DNA of 64,000 bases. It comes from Halichondria panicea (taxonomy: Eukaryota > Porifera > Demospongiae > Suberitida > Halichondriidae). The DNA is taken from positions 4,195,412-4,259,411 of the forward strand of contig NC_087385.1 in the NCBI RefSeq assembly GCF_963675165.1. The letters run 5' to 3'. The first letter of the stretch is position 1. Each line of letters starts with the position of its first letter. Below are positions 28,321 through 40,137 of this stretch, piece by piece. A program made the translations under genes and the position numbers. The notes below the pieces were generated by a model, which had not been told where the DNA came from, searched no databases, and saw nothing but the letters and a program-made list of their open reading frames with translations.

Positions 28321-29267
28321 TTATTGTGACCACTTTATGGTTCCTTTGTTGGTCTTGGTATCAAATAATACCTCTGTTCCTGATGCAAACAATCGACTCC
28401 ACACACCAGTCTGAGAGTTGTACATGCCTGTACTCTTTGGAGCTCCAAGAGGCTTGTCATACTCAGGAAGCCAGGTTAAAGGCCTAGTATCGTTTCCAGT
28501 AGCGTTCCAGTTCCCACAGCCAAAATAGGAATATTGTCCAGCACCAATCAGGAATGAAGCTAAGTAGTTAGTGAGATCACCTGAGCATTCTATACTTATT
28601 GGTACATGTGCTTGTACAACTTGACCATGACTGGCACCGAGCATAAGAGAAACGATTGATTCTCACCTAAAGCTTCTTGTACATCCCGTGTCAGATTAAG
28701 CATACCCTCGCCCCAACTCTTTAGTTTTTTTGCCGATGGCTCCGGATGAAACTTATAGTTTCCACCCTGTGAAGAGTCACAATAACAACCATCACCATTT
28801 GCAAATTTCGTAGTATTCAAACAAATATTCAGCCACCATTGCCGGACATCAGGGTTTGACAAATCGAAAGCATAAAATTTTCCACCCTTTTTAACTCGAG
28901 TTCCATCACTATCACGCAAGTAGAAGTTGGGATGTTCGGACAATTGTCTGGCCATCCGGGTCATTTCAGGACGATCTTTATAGGAGTTCATGTAAAAGTA
29001 GGTGGCAATCTTGGGATTGGCTGCTTTGATGGCTCTCATGGCCAGCACCATTTCATCCTCATCATCAATATTCTTCATATCATGTCCCATCCACTTTTCA
29101 ATTGTTGCCATTTGAAACTTTGCAATTGTCTTGAGAGCATCGTCATTGTACTATCCAGTTGTGTTAGACGAGTGAAAGAATACAGGCAGGGTGTCCCAAG
29201 AGAACTGAGGCAGTACTGCCCAGCTGGGACTTACAAAAAGTATAACTAACAGCGTAAACGTCAGCAT
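28321..29267 (-). pseudogene. Hydrolase-like gene, copy D (stop plus deletion)
   Basis: Start at 29267 and signal peptide are intact. An in-frame TAG at 29151-29153 falls just after the NTTG sequon. A 79-bp deletion near 28656, judged against copy F, shifts the frame between the GEN and MLGASHGQ segments. The rest of the barrel (GDGCYCDSSQ, FDLSNPDVRQWWLN) and the C-terminus KWSQ survive. The identical TAG in copy F shows that it predates the D/F duplication, while the deletion came later. Confidence 0.88.
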
Positions 29268-29527
29268 GACAAAGTTTATTTCTCTGTGACTATGATAAAT
29301 GCAGTTACCATGCATGTGACCCATGTGAATCACTTTAAGATTATGAATATTATTATAGCCATGCATGCAGCACTCATGGCATATACATGTGACGGATGTG
29401 CATGTCTGCCTGGGGGTACATGAGTAATCACACAAAACAGCCTACTAATTCTGTAACAATGAAATTGCAAAATACAAAATTCAAATGGTTTCACAAAAAT
29501 GTTTTATATGTACACAGTAATATAAGT

Positions 29528-30003
29528 GACCACTTTATGGTTCCTTTGTTTGTCATGGTATCAAATGAGACATCTGCTTCTGATGCAAACAATCGACTCC
29601 ACACCAGTCTTAGAGTTGTACACCCTGCACTCTTTGGCTTCAAGAGGCTTGTCACATTCGGAACACCAGGTTAGAAACCTATAGTATCATTTCCAGTAGC
29701 ATTTCAATTACCACAACCAAAATAAGAATATTTTCCAGCACCAATCAGGAATGCAGCTATATGTAGTCAGTGATATCACTTGTACATGGAACATGAGCTT
29801 GAATAACTTAACCATATTTAACGCCTTGCATAACGGCATTAATCGAACCATTGTTGGCTCCAACTGGACAGCTTTAACAAAAGGTTGATCAGGTGTGTTC
29901 CCGATGAGTAGCTTATCATCCCCTAAAGCTTCATCCTTTGTCAGGTTCAGCATTCCGTCATCGCATACTTTCATTATAGGACCTGATGGTTCTGGTGTAA
30001 TTC
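29528..30003 (-). pseudogene. C-terminal relic (3)
   Basis: Upstream of copy D. Retains the KVCDDGMLNLTKDEALGDD and KAVQLEPTMVRLMPL wording with frame breaks. Nearly identical to the relic at 39662, matching the D/F block duplication. Confidence 0.75.
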
Positions 30004-30616
30004 AGTGTGTTCATCAGCAGACACAGGAGCGTAGCCAGGGGAGGGGTGCTAGGGGTGCTCAAGCACCCCCAACTTGAGTCAAGTACAAATCACAGAGAAA
30101 TGTATCTGATTATCCAGCTGAGCACCCCTTCTCTTCCAGATCGTGCTGCAGTTAGCTAGCTAGTACGATTCAATCTCTACACTGTGAGCTGATCTGGTTA
30201 ACTAGTTCTGTTTTGTGCACGTACATGTATACTAAAGCATAATTATTGCATGCATGACTTGTGATTTCTATACTACTTTTGCTTGGTGATGAATTAAAAT
30301 TAGAGACAAAACAAAATCGGACATTGAATAAGCTAAAGATCTACCATATATATAGCGGGTATATTTCGAAGATGTAAACTTTTGCGAAAAGACTGTTAGG
30401 CAACTGTTAATCAAAGTCATAATTATGTTTCTGATTTGGGAATCACTTTACCACTACTGAGGGAGGGAGATTATCATTATTTATTATTGTGAGATTACTT
30501 CCTCAGTGTTAAATAAAACAACAACACAGCTAGGATGCAATAAAACCACAAAAATGACAAGATGGTGAACCACAATACACAGAATAATTTAACAGACAAT
30601 AATTATGACTTCAATC

Positions 30617-30737
30617 CAGAGGAGGTACGATATCCGCATGTCAAAGGAAACGTTTTAGATACACATTCCTTAGGTTAAAGTTCGGAATGTGTGTGTTTAA
30701 GACACGCGGATGACACGTGGATGTCGTACCTCCTCTG
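30617..30737. mobile_element. 121-bp inverted-repeat element, 9-bp target duplication (copy 1)
   Basis: Begins CAGAGGAGGTACGA and ends TCGTACCTCCTCTG, a perfect 14-bp inverted pair, and is flanked by ACTTCAATC on both sides (30608-30616 and 30738-30746). A 9-bp duplication fits Mutator-like elements; the CAGAGG start is also hAT-like. Non-autonomous. The equivalent spacer at about 43815-43835 has the target region without the insert. Confidence 0.75.
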
Positions 30738-31117
30738 ACTTCAATCTATGTGTTTTGTCTTGTGATTTATCACGTGACACACCCACAAGTATGTGTGGCT
30801 AATGAAAATAATGGAGTGACGTCTTAGTAATGAGTTTTTTGATGAGGCAGTGAAATTTACAGCATAAATGCAATATTAAATTCGTGAATATAAATGTTCA
30901 CGGTATAATTATGCTTAATCAGCAAACCGAAAACATATTATGCCCTTAAACAATACCTGCTATATCACCTATACGGTATATAATTATGGGACACTTAATG
31001 TATGACAATATGATCATAATTATACCGTATATATTATACCGTGCCAATCAATGCACGCAGTACAGACACCTGCATGAGACAACATGATGCCACAGAAAGT
31101 TCAAAATAACACTGGAA

Positions 31118-31122
31118 AGAAT
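31118..31122. repeat. Target-site duplication, left
   Basis: AGAAT, repeated at 35555-35559 immediately outside the other LTR. In the uninterrupted sister unit (about 41358) the site reads through as GGAAAGAATAAAACTGC. Confidence 0.88.
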
Positions 31123-31366
31123 TGAGATAACTTCAATAATTCATTAAACCAGAACTCTGATACATACAAAATACACAGGCTATTTATACAAAAACAATAC
31201 TAGAAAGAACCTTCTAGAACAATAGCACAGAAATGACTAAATAAGAACATGAAACCACTAGAACTAACACAACACAGTATTTACGGAATCACAGGCTTAC
31301 AGTACAGTATTTACGGAATCACAAGTCTTTATCTTAATGTTAGTTCCATGTCGTAAGGATACCACA
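31123..31366 (-). repeat. LTR (3' LTR of the gypsy element)
   Basis: 244 bp, bounded TG...CA. By eye it differs from the other LTR at three positions, all C/T transitions. A purine-rich tract (AACAGGGGAGGAAA on the minus strand, 31367-31380) abuts it internally, as expected for plus-strand priming. Confidence 0.9.
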
Positions 31367-31378
31367 TTTCCTCCCCTG

Positions 31379-34300
31379 TTAAATGTTAGTGTACCCACCA
31401 TATCGATCAGGCCTGTTGCGATTTCTTTGCGGATATTGTCGAGCTGTTAATGCACCAGTCGAGGGTGACTCATCAGGTGGGGTCGGAGACGGATCAGTTG
31501 ACTGATCAGGGGAAACTTCAAAATCTTGCAAATCCTTGTGAGCTGCCGTATCGTCGAAATCGTTTGGATTTGTTATATCGTCTTGTGACGACTCGGTGGT
31601 GGAAAGAGAATGAGTTCTATCACGTATGTGGTCGATATGTCGACGTAGTATCCTGCCATCACCAATTTCCACTTTGTAAGATACTGGTCCTGTCTGTTGT
31701 ACAATGCTTCCTGGAAGCCATGTACCGTTTGTTCGGAAATCTTTGAGCATTACTTGTTGACCAACAGAGAACGTCCTTGGTTTAGCATGTTTGTCATGTT
31801 GCTGTTTCTGTTTCTCTGCTTGTCAGATACGTTTCCCTCTGTGTTTGGTTTGAGGAGATCGAATCGTGTACGTACTTTTCTTTGAAGGAACAGTTCACTC
31901 GGTGAGACGTTAGTGGTAGCATGTGGAGTTGAGCGGTATGACAGTAAAAACTGAGCCAATCTTGTTTTCAAACTCAGTCCTTCTCTCTCTCCAGCTTTCA
32001 TGGCTCTTTTGAACGTTTGTACAAATCGTTCAGCTTGGCCGTTCGTGGAGGGATGGTATGGAGCACTTCGTATGTGTCTTATGCCATTGGCTTGAATAAA
32101 ATCGCTAAATTCTTGGGATGTGAATTGTGCACCATTGTCGGAAACAATCTGTTCTGGTAGTCCATACCGAGCAAATAGTGCTTGCAGTGCCTCGATCGTG
32201 TTTTGAGACGTAGTGGAAGACATCTGAATCATTTCTGGCCACTTGGAATGGGCGTCTACAATCACTAGAAACATTTTGTTCAAGAATGGACCAGCGTAGT
32301 CAATATGGATCCTTTTCCATGGGCTGTTTGGCCAAACCCAAGGATGGAGTGGTGCTACTGCAGGTTTAGAGGCTTGTTCCTGGCACGATAGGCACGTTTT
32401 TGCTTGGTTTTCGATGTCTTTATCGAGTCCACTCCACCACACGTAACTGCGGGCAATAGCCTTCATTCGGGACATTCCAGGGTGGTTCTCATGGAGAGCA
32501 CGAAGGGTCTTTGCATGCAGGTTCTGTGGAATGATAGTGCGAATTCCCCACATCAAGCAACCACTTTCGATGCCAATTTCAAGACGGCGGTTGAAATATG
32601 GTTGTAGATCCGGTGTCACTTTCTGTGGCCATCCTGATTTGACATACTTTAACACCTTGCTTAAGGTTGGGTCACGTCGGGTAGCCGTCTGCACCTGCTG
32701 AGATGTTACAGGAAGAGCTTCGATTTGAGCCACATTGAAAGTGTGAATAGCATTAATGTCAGCCGTTTCGTATGAATCTGGGGAGACGTGATAATGCATC
32801 AGCATTGCTGTGTGCTTGAGTGGGCTTGAATTGGATATTGTAATCATAACCTGAGAGAAAAATTGCCCAACGTTGGAGACGAGCAGCTGCTAGGGACGGT
32901 ATTCCTTTCTTTGGGCCAAATATAGCTGTCAGAGGTTTGTGATCAGTGATTAACGTGAATTTCCTGCCATACAAATACTGGTGAAACTTCTTGGTACCAA
33001 ATACCAATGCCAGTGCTTCTTTCTCGAGTTGAGCATAGTTTTGTTCGCTTGTCGTTAGCGTGCGTGAAGCAAAACAGATTGGTCTCTCAGCCCCGTCTGG
33101 TAGTACATGAGAAATAACGGCTCCAATGCCGTAGGCTGACGCGTCCGCAGCCATGTTGATTGGTAGGTCCGGGTCATAGTGGGTGAGCACATCAGATGAT
33201 GTAAGTTGTTTCTTTGCTGACATTCCTGTGTCCATTCCCACTTATGACTCGCTTGCAGAAGTTGGTTGATTGGGTAAAGGATGCTAGAGAGATTCTTCAG
33301 CAACCCGAGGAAGGAGCGAAGTTCTTGAACATTCTTTGGTTCTGGAGCCTGTGCAATAGTATCAACTTTACTTGGAAGAGCTTGGATTCCCTCTTTGCTG
33401 ATCTGATGACCAAGATATTCTACCGACTTGGCCAAAAAGATACATTTCTCCTTCTTCAATCGCAACCCGTGTTCCGTAAAAAGTTTGAGGACTTGCTCCA
33501 GATTGTGTAGGTGGTCTTCTTCATCCACTCCTGTTATCAACAGATCGTCTAAGTAGCAGATAACGTGAGGCACTCCACGTAGGATGGTGTCCATCAGTCT
33601 TTGGAATATTGCTGGGGCTGACGCCACGCCAAAAGGAAGTCGGCTGAACTGGTATAACCCTTGATGGGTGTTGATAGTCACGTATTTGGTAGAGTCCTTA
33701 TCGAGTTCGACCTGTAGATACGCTTGTGACAAATCAAGCTTAGTGAAAAGGGAGCCATTTGCTAGTGTTGCGAATAGGTCTTCGGGTTTAGGCAAGGGGT
33801 ACTGATCAACTTCAAGGTCTTGGTTGATAGTCACTTTATAGTCGCCGCAGAGTCGAAAACATCCGTCTTTCTTGGGAACTGCGACCAACGGTGCTGCCCA
33901 GTCACTGCTAGGTATTTTCTGGATGATACCTTGTTGCTCCATGCGGTCCAATTCATCTCCAATAGCCTCTTTGGTTGCATAAGGAACAGGACGTGGTTTG
34001 AAAAACCGAGGAGTAGCATCTGGCCGTACTCTGAGAGTGGCTTTGTGTGAGGTCACAGTACCTAACTCGTCCTTGAACAATGAATCGTATACGTGTAACA
34101 AATTCTTTAGTGTACCTGCAGGGGGAGATTTGACAGTTGCAATACATTTCCAGTCAAACTGGAGGTACTTCAGCCAATTGCGTCCAAAAAGACTTGGTCC
34201 ACTTCCAGCAACCACCACCAGCACCAGCCGAGCCACCTGTTCTCCATAATTAACACACACATTAATCTGACCCGTTACCATCATAGCCTCATCTGTATAT

Positions 34301-34689
34301 GTCTTTAGCAAAATATTTGACTTACGCAGCTTGAATTTAGAGAACTTGGCCTTTCTGGTGGCCTCAGAGATAATAGATATTGCAGCTCCGGTATCGATTT
34401 CCATCTTGAGTGGAGTATCCTCGATCTTGACTGTAACTGTGATCGGCTGTGTAGAAGGCTCGGTCAATCGGTATAGGTGGTAAGTGTCAGCTTCTGAGTC
34501 GGTCGAGCTGTTCCCATCTGGTTCCACTAGGTGAGTTTTGAATCGTCTCTTCTCTGTCTTCTTGAACTGAGAGGGTGGGTTGGAGCGGCAGGCTGGTGCT
34601 ATGTGTCCCTGCTTTCCACATGAGTGACACTCTGCATCCTTGAAACGGCAATCAGCTGCAGAGTGATTCGACTTCCACAGCGGTAACAA
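31379..34689 (-). pseudogene. Gypsy pol (PR-RT-RNase H-IN), frameshifted
   Basis: From N to C: a CCHC knuckle (CHSCGKQGHIAPAC), a protease with DTGA, an RT with the YLDDLL active site at about 33560, RNase H with DASAYGIGAV, then integrase with an HHCC finger (C-x2-C in CLSC) and the D, D (SDNGAQF), E (NGQAER) catalytic positions, and a Pro-rich C-terminus ending about 31379. The frame changes near 34665 (in the first zinc knuckle), 33215, 32790 and 31825. Each catalytic motif is preserved in its own segment, so the breaks look recent. Described as a broken copy only. Confidence 0.9.
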
Positions 34690-34700
34690 GGTTGGTTTGG

Positions 34701-35273
34701 CTACGGTCTCCTTTTGCTTTGTATGCTCTTGATGGAGGGGTTGCTGGCCTTGAGTGCTCTGGTGTTGCTTTCTGCTGCTTCCATTCCCTGTGCGATTTCC
34801 ATTGCTCTCTTCAAAGTAAGTTCTGTTTCGGCTAATAGTCTTCTTTGCATTGCTTCGCTTCGGAGTCCTGCAACGAAACGGTCACGTAGGGCTTCAGTGA
34901 GATACGCCCCAAAATTGCAGTGTGTTGCCAGCTTGCGTAGAGCTGCATCGTATTCTGCTAAAGATTCGTCAGGGACTTGATCCCTTTTTTGAAAATGAAA
35001 ACGTTCTGCGATCACCGCTCGTGTCGGTTCGTAGTGCTTCCGTAGTGCAGCAAATATTTCTCCCTTTGTCTTCGATTTGGGAGCCTCAGGTGCAAGCAAG
35101 TCACATAGAAGACTGTAGGTCGTTGCACCAATGGAGCTGAGGAGAATAGGTACTTGCTTATCATCAGGGACTGTATTCGCCGTGAAGTAGAGGTCTACCT
35201 GATCCAGGTAGGTCTTGATAGACTCTTGGTCTGGTCTGTAATTGTTGAGAGTTCCATAGTGTGTGGCTGCCAT
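34701..35273 (-). CDS. Gypsy gag-like ORF
   Basis: 190 codons from ATG at 35273. The wording DQESIKTYLDQVDLYF, FHFQKRDQVPDESLAEYDAAL and LRDRFVAGLRSE is typical of metazoan gypsy gag capsid domains. The frame ends at a TAG (34701-34703). Downstream of the TAG the same frame continues into a first zinc knuckle (CYRCG), so the stop lies inside gag, before the nucleocapsid. It could be a simple C-to-T mutation or, less likely, a readthrough site. Confidence 0.85.
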   Translation of the reverse strand: MAATHYGTLNNYRPDQESIKTYLDQVDLYFTANTVPDDKQVPILLSSIGATTYSLLCDLLAPEAPKSKTKGEIFAALRKHYEPTRAVIAERFHFQKRDQVPDESLAEYDAALRKLATHCNFGAYLTEALRDRFVAGLRSEAMQRRLLAETELTLKRAMEIAQGMEAAESNTRALKASNPSIKSIQSKRRP

Positions 35274-35310
35274 TGCTGTAGGCTACTTGATCCACAATCC
35301 TCGTCGCCAG

Positions 35311-35554
35311 TGAGATAACTTCAATAATTCATTAAATCAGAACTCTGATACATACAAAATACACAGGCTATTTATACAAAAACAATACTAGAAAGAACCT
35401 TCTAGAACAATAGTACAGAAATGACTAAATAAGAACATGAAACCACTAGAACTAACACAACACAGTATTTACGGAATCACAGGTTTACAGTACAGTATTT
35501 ACGGAATCACAAGTCTTTATCTTAATGTTAGTTCCATGTCGTAAGGATACCACA
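35311..35554 (-). repeat. LTR (5' LTR of the gypsy element)
   Basis: 244 bp, TG...CA, followed outside by AGAAT. An internal tandem AGTATTTACGGAATCACA occurs twice, as in the other LTR, and may belong to the promoter. Confidence 0.9.
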
Positions 35555-35611
35555 AGAATAAAACTGCAATTGGCTTGAAAAGCTCTGCGATATTCGTCTT
35601 AAGATTTATAA

Positions 35612-35760
35612 CGATGTTTCTAGAATACAACCAAACTATACAGTCATCTGCGCTATACTGACAATGTTTCTAGAATACAACCAAACTATACAGTCATCTG
35701 CGCTATACTGACAATGTTTCTAGAATACAACCAAACTATACAGTCATCTGTGCTATAGTG
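35612..35760. repeat. Three-copy local tandem repeat 3' of copy E
   Basis: A block of about 52 bp, (AC)(AA/GA)TGTTTCTAGAATACAACCAAACTATACAGTCATCTG(C/T)GCTATA, repeated three times head to tail. Other units carry one full copy plus a partial. It lies in the 3' region of the gene. Confidence 0.75.
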
Positions 35761-35785
35761 TAGAAAGTGACACATGCATGCTAAA

Positions 35786-36811
35786 TTACTGTGACCACTT
35801 TATGGTTCCTTTGTTGGTCTTGGTATCAAATAATACCTCTGTTCCTGATGCAAACAATCGACTCCACACACCAGTCTGAGAGTTGTACACACCTGTACTC
35901 TTTGGAGGTCCAAGAGGTTTGTCATACTCAGGAAGCCATGTTAAAGGCGTAGTATCGTTTCCAGCAGCGCTCCAGTTCCCACAGCCAAAATAGAAATATT
36001 GTCCAGCACCAATCAGAAATGTAGCTAAGTAGTTAGTGAGATCACTTGAGCAATCTATAGTTACTGGTACATGTGCTTGTACAACTTGACCATGACTGGC
36101 ACCGAGCATAAGAGAAACGATTGAGTCATTTGTAGGTTCGAAAGCCTCCATTTGAACGGCTTTGACATAAGGCTGACCAGGATATTTCCCAATAAGCAGC
36201 TTATTCTCACCTAAAGCTTCTTGTACATCCCGTGTCAAATTAAGCAAACCCTCGCCCCAACTTTTTAGTTTTTTTGCGGGTGGCTCCGGATAAAACTTAG
36301 CGTTTTCTCTCTGTGAAGAGTCACAATAACAACCATCACCATTTGCAAATTTCGTAGCATTCAAACAAATATTCAGCCACCATTGCCGGACCTCAGGGTT
36401 TGATAAATCGAAAGCATAAAATCCTCGAACATTTTTGACTCGAGTTCCATTACTATCACGCAAGTAATAGTTGGGATGTTCGGACAATTCTCTGGCCATC
36501 CGTGTCATCGGAGGAAGATCTTTATAGGAGTTCATGTAAAAATAGGTGGCAATCTTGGGATTGGCTGCTTTGATGGCTCTCATGGCCAGCACCATTTCAT
36601 CTTCATCATCAATATTCTTTATACTACGTCCCATCCCCTTGTCAAATGTTGCCATTTGAAACTTTGCAATTGTCTTGAGAGCATCGTCATTGTACTGTCC
36701 AGTTGTGTTAGACGAGTGAAAGAATACAGGCAGGGTGTCCCAGGAAAACTGAGGCAGTGCTGCCCAGCTGGGACTAGCAAAAAGTACAACTAACAGCGTA
36801 AACGTCAGCAT
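35786..36811 (-). CDS. Hydrolase-like gene, copy E (intact)
   Basis: 341 residues, start 36811, signal peptide MLTFTLLVVLFASPSWA, full barrel and KWSQ end. Differences from copy B include DKGMGRSIKNIDD in place of EKWMGHDMKNIDD, and GGPPKSTG-type wording in the C-terminal part. The 3' flank has a triplicated block of about 52 bp (ACAATGTTTCTAGAATACAACC..., 35614-35757), which is single or double in the other units. Confidence 0.75.
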   Translation of the reverse strand: MLTFTLLVVLFASPSWAALPQFSWDTLPVFFHSSNTTGQYNDDALKTIAKFQMATFDKGMGRSIKNIDDEDEMVLAMRAIKAANPKIATYFYMNSYKDLPPMTRMARELSEHPNYYLRDSNGTRVKNVRGFYAFDLSNPEVRQWWLNICLNATKFANGDGCYCDSSQRENAKFYPEPPAKKLKSWGEGLLNLTRDVQEALGENKLLIGKYPGQPYVKAVQMEAFEPTNDSIVSLMLGASHGQVVQAHVPVTIDCSSDLTNYLATFLIGAGQYFYFGCGNWSAAGNDTTPLTWLPEYDKPLGPPKSTGVYNSQTGVWSRLFASGTEVLFDTKTNKGTIKWSQ

Positions 36812-37107
36812 GACAAAGTTTATATCTCTGTGGCTATGATAAATGCAGTTAACATGCATGTGACCGATGTGAATCACTTTAAGATTATGAATATAGACAT
36901 ACATGCAGCACTCATGGCATACATGTGACGAATGTGCATGTCTGTGTGGGGGTACACGAATAATCACACAAAACAGACCATTAATTCTGGAAAGGAGAAA
37001 CAATAATTATACATGCATGCATCAACACTATACACAATGAAATTACAAAATACAAAATGGTTTCACAACACATTTCTATATCAATTATATGCACACAGTA
37101 AGATAAA

Positions 37108-37590
37108 TGAACCACTTTATGGTTCCTTGTTTGTTTTGTTATGAAATGAGACATTTGTTCCTGGTGCAAACAATCGACTCCATATACAGTCACCATGGAG
37201 TCTGAGAGTTGTACACCCTGCACTTTTTGGCTCCTAGAGGCTTGTCATATTCGAAACACCAGGTTAGAAATCTAATATTATTTCCAGCAGTATTCCAATT
37301 CTCACAATCAAAATAAGAATATTTTCCAGCACCAATCAGGAATGCAGCTATGTAGTCAGTGAGATCACTTATTGTTGGAACAGGAGCTTGAATACTTGAC
37401 CATATTTAACGCCTTGCATAACGGCATTAATGGAACCATTGTTGGTTCCAACTGGACAGCTTTAACAAAAGGTTGATCAGGTGTTTTCCCGATGAGTAGC
37501 TTATCATCCCCTAAAACTTCATCCTTTGTCAGGCTCAGCATTCTGTTATTCCATGCCTTCATTATGGGAATGGTTCTGGTGTAAATTCAG
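37108..37590 (-). pseudogene. C-terminal relic (4)
   Basis: Upstream of copy E. Its closest match is relic (2) upstream of copy C, with the same GGAGTCTGAGAGTTGTACACCCTGC wording, supporting the C/E pairing. Ends at the GCGTAGCCAGGGGTGCTCGAGC module (about 37615). Confidence 0.75.
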
Positions 37591-38375
37591 TGTGTTCATC
37601 AGCAGACACAGAAGCGTAGCCAGGGGTGCTCGAGCACCCCCAACCAGCCGGAGTCAAGTACAAATCACAGAGAAATGAGTCTGATTATCCAGCTGAGCAC
37701 CCCTTCTCTTCCAGATCTTGCTGCAGTTAGCTAGCTAGTACGATTCAATCTCTACACTGGTTAAATCTATAAACTAGTTATCTTTCGTACACGTACATGT
37801 ATACTAAAGCATAATTATTGCATTGTAAATAATGGAATGACGTCTTAATAATGAGTTTTTTGATGAGGCAGTAAAATTTGATGAGGGAGGTGACCAGAAA
37901 CTTGACTTTTATTAACAGTGGCATTAGAGAGATTTCGTAGATTTAATTTTTGTCGAATAGCAGTCTTTTTACAGCATACATGTATGTATGCAATATTATA
38001 TTCAGGGATATAAATGTTCACGGTATAATTATGCTTAATCAGCAAACCGAAAAAATTTAAGCCCTCAAATGATACCTGCTATATCGCCTATACGGTATAT
38101 AATTATGGGACACTTAATGTATGAAATATGACTATACGTATATATACCGTGCCAATCAAATCACGTAGTACAGACACCTGCATGAGACAACATGATCCCA
38201 CAGAAAGTTCAAAATAACACTGGAAAGAATAAAACTGCAATTAGCTTGAAAAGCTCTGCGATTTGTCTTCAGATTTATGACAATGTTTCTAGAATACAAC
38301 CAAACTATACAGTCATCTGCACTATATATACTGACAATGAATACAACGCTATACTGTATATACATGCATGCTAAG

Positions 38376-39401
38376 TTATTGTGACCACTTTATGGTTCCT
38401 TTGTTGGTATTGGTATCAAATAATACCTTTGTTCCTGATGCAAACAATCGACTCCACACACCAGTCTGAGAGTTGTACACGCCTGTACTCTTTGGAGCTC
38501 CAAGAGGCTTGTCATACTCAGGAAGCCAGGTTAAAGGCCTAGTATCGTTTCCAGTAGCATTCCAGTTCCCACAGCCAAAATAGGAATATTGTCCAGCACC
38601 AATCAGGAATGAAGCTAAGTAGTTAGTGAGATCACCTGAGCATTCTATACTTATTGGTACATGTGCTTGTACAACTTGACCATGACTGGCACCGAGCATA
38701 AGAGAAACGATTGAATCATTTGTAGGTTCGAAATCCTCCATTTGAACGGCCTTGACATAAGGTTGACCAGGATATTTCCCAATAAGTAACTTATTCTCAC
38801 CTAAAGCTTCTTGTACATCCCGTGTCAGATTAAGCATACCCTCGCCCCAACTCTTTAGCTTTTTTGCCGATGGCTCCGGATGAAACTTATAGATTCCACC
38901 CTGTGAAGAGTCACAATAACAACCATCACCATTTGCAAATTTCGTAGCATTCAAACAAATATTCAGCCACCATTGCCGGACATCAGGGTTTGACAAATCG
39001 AAAGCATAAAATTTTCCACCCTTTTTAACTCGAGTTCCATCACTATCACGCAAGTAGTAGTTGGGATGTTCGGACAATTGTCTGGCCATCCGGGTCATCT
39101 CAGGACGATCTTTATAGGAGTTCATGTAAAAGTAGGTGGCAATCTTGGGATTGGCTGCTTTGATGGCTCGCATGGCCAGCACCATTTCATCCTCATCATC
39201 AATATTCTTCATATCATGTCCCATCCACTTTTCAATTGTTGCCATTTGAAACTTTGCAATTGTCTTGAGAGCATCGTCATTGTACTATCCAGTTGTGTTA
39301 GACGAGTGAAAGAATACAGGCAGGGTGTCCCAAGAGAACTGAGGCAGTACTGCCCAGCTGGGACTTACAAAAAGTATAACTAACAGCGTAAACGTCAGCA
39401 T
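38376..39401 (-). pseudogene. Hydrolase-like gene, copy F (single premature stop)
   Basis: A full-length 1,026-bp frame with one break: TAG at 39285-39287, 39 codons from the start, at the position where B has AAG, C GAG and E CAG. Everything downstream is open for 289 codons to KWSQ, including GDGCYCDSSQ. With the stop so close to the signal peptide it cannot be secreted by the usual start. It lacks the 79-bp deletion of copy D. Confidence 0.88.
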
Positions 39402-39661
39402 GACAAAGTTTATTTCTCTGTGACTATGATAAATGCAGTTACCATGCATGTGACCCATGTGAATCACTTTAAGATTATGAATATTATTATAGCCATGCAT
39501 GCAGCACTCATGGCATATACATGTGACGGATGTGCATGTCTGCCTGGGGGTACATGAGTAATCACACAAAACAGCCTACTAATTCTGTAACAATGAAATT
39601 GCAAAATACAAAATTCAAATGGTTTCACAAAAATGTTTTATATGTACACAGTAATATAAGT

Positions 39662-40137
39662 GACCACTTTATGGTTCCTTTGTTTGTCATGGTATCAAAT
39701 GAGACATCTGCTTCTGATGCAAACAATCGACTCCACACCAGTCTTAGAGTTGTACACCCTGCACTCTTTGGCTTCAAGAGGCTTGTCACATTCGGAACAC
39801 CAGGTTAGAAACCTATAGTATCATTTCCAGTAGCATTTCAATTACCACAACCAAAATAAGAATATTTTCCAGCACCAATCAGGAATGCAGCTATATGTAG
39901 TCAGTGATATCACTTGTACATGGAACATGAGCTTGAATAACTTAACCATATTTAACGCCTTGCATAACGGCATTAATCGAACCATTGTTGGCTCCAACTG
40001 GACAGCTTTAACAAAAGGTTGATCAGGTGTTTTCCCGATGAGTAGCTTATCATCCCCTAAAGCTTCATCCTTTGTCAGGTTCAGCATTCCGTCATCGCAT
40101 ACTTTCATTATAGGACCTGATGGTTCTGGTGTAATTC
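39662..40137 (-). pseudogene. C-terminal relic (5)
   Basis: Near-identical to relic (3), upstream of copy F. Confidence 0.75.

Larger units (their letters stand above)
31123..35554 (-). mobile_element. Ty3/gypsy LTR retrotransposon, degenerate
   Basis: 4,432 bp, with two 244-bp LTRs, AGAAT target duplications, a TGGCGACGAGGA primer-binding-like site next to the 5' LTR, and a polypurine tract next to the 3' LTR. The order is gag, zinc knuckle, protease, RT, RNase H, integrase, which defines Ty3/gypsy. There is no envelope gene. The coding region carries one stop and at least three or four frameshifts, so this copy cannot make a full polyprotein. LTR near-identity points to a fairly recent insertion, after the array's sister units separated. 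Confidence 0.93.
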
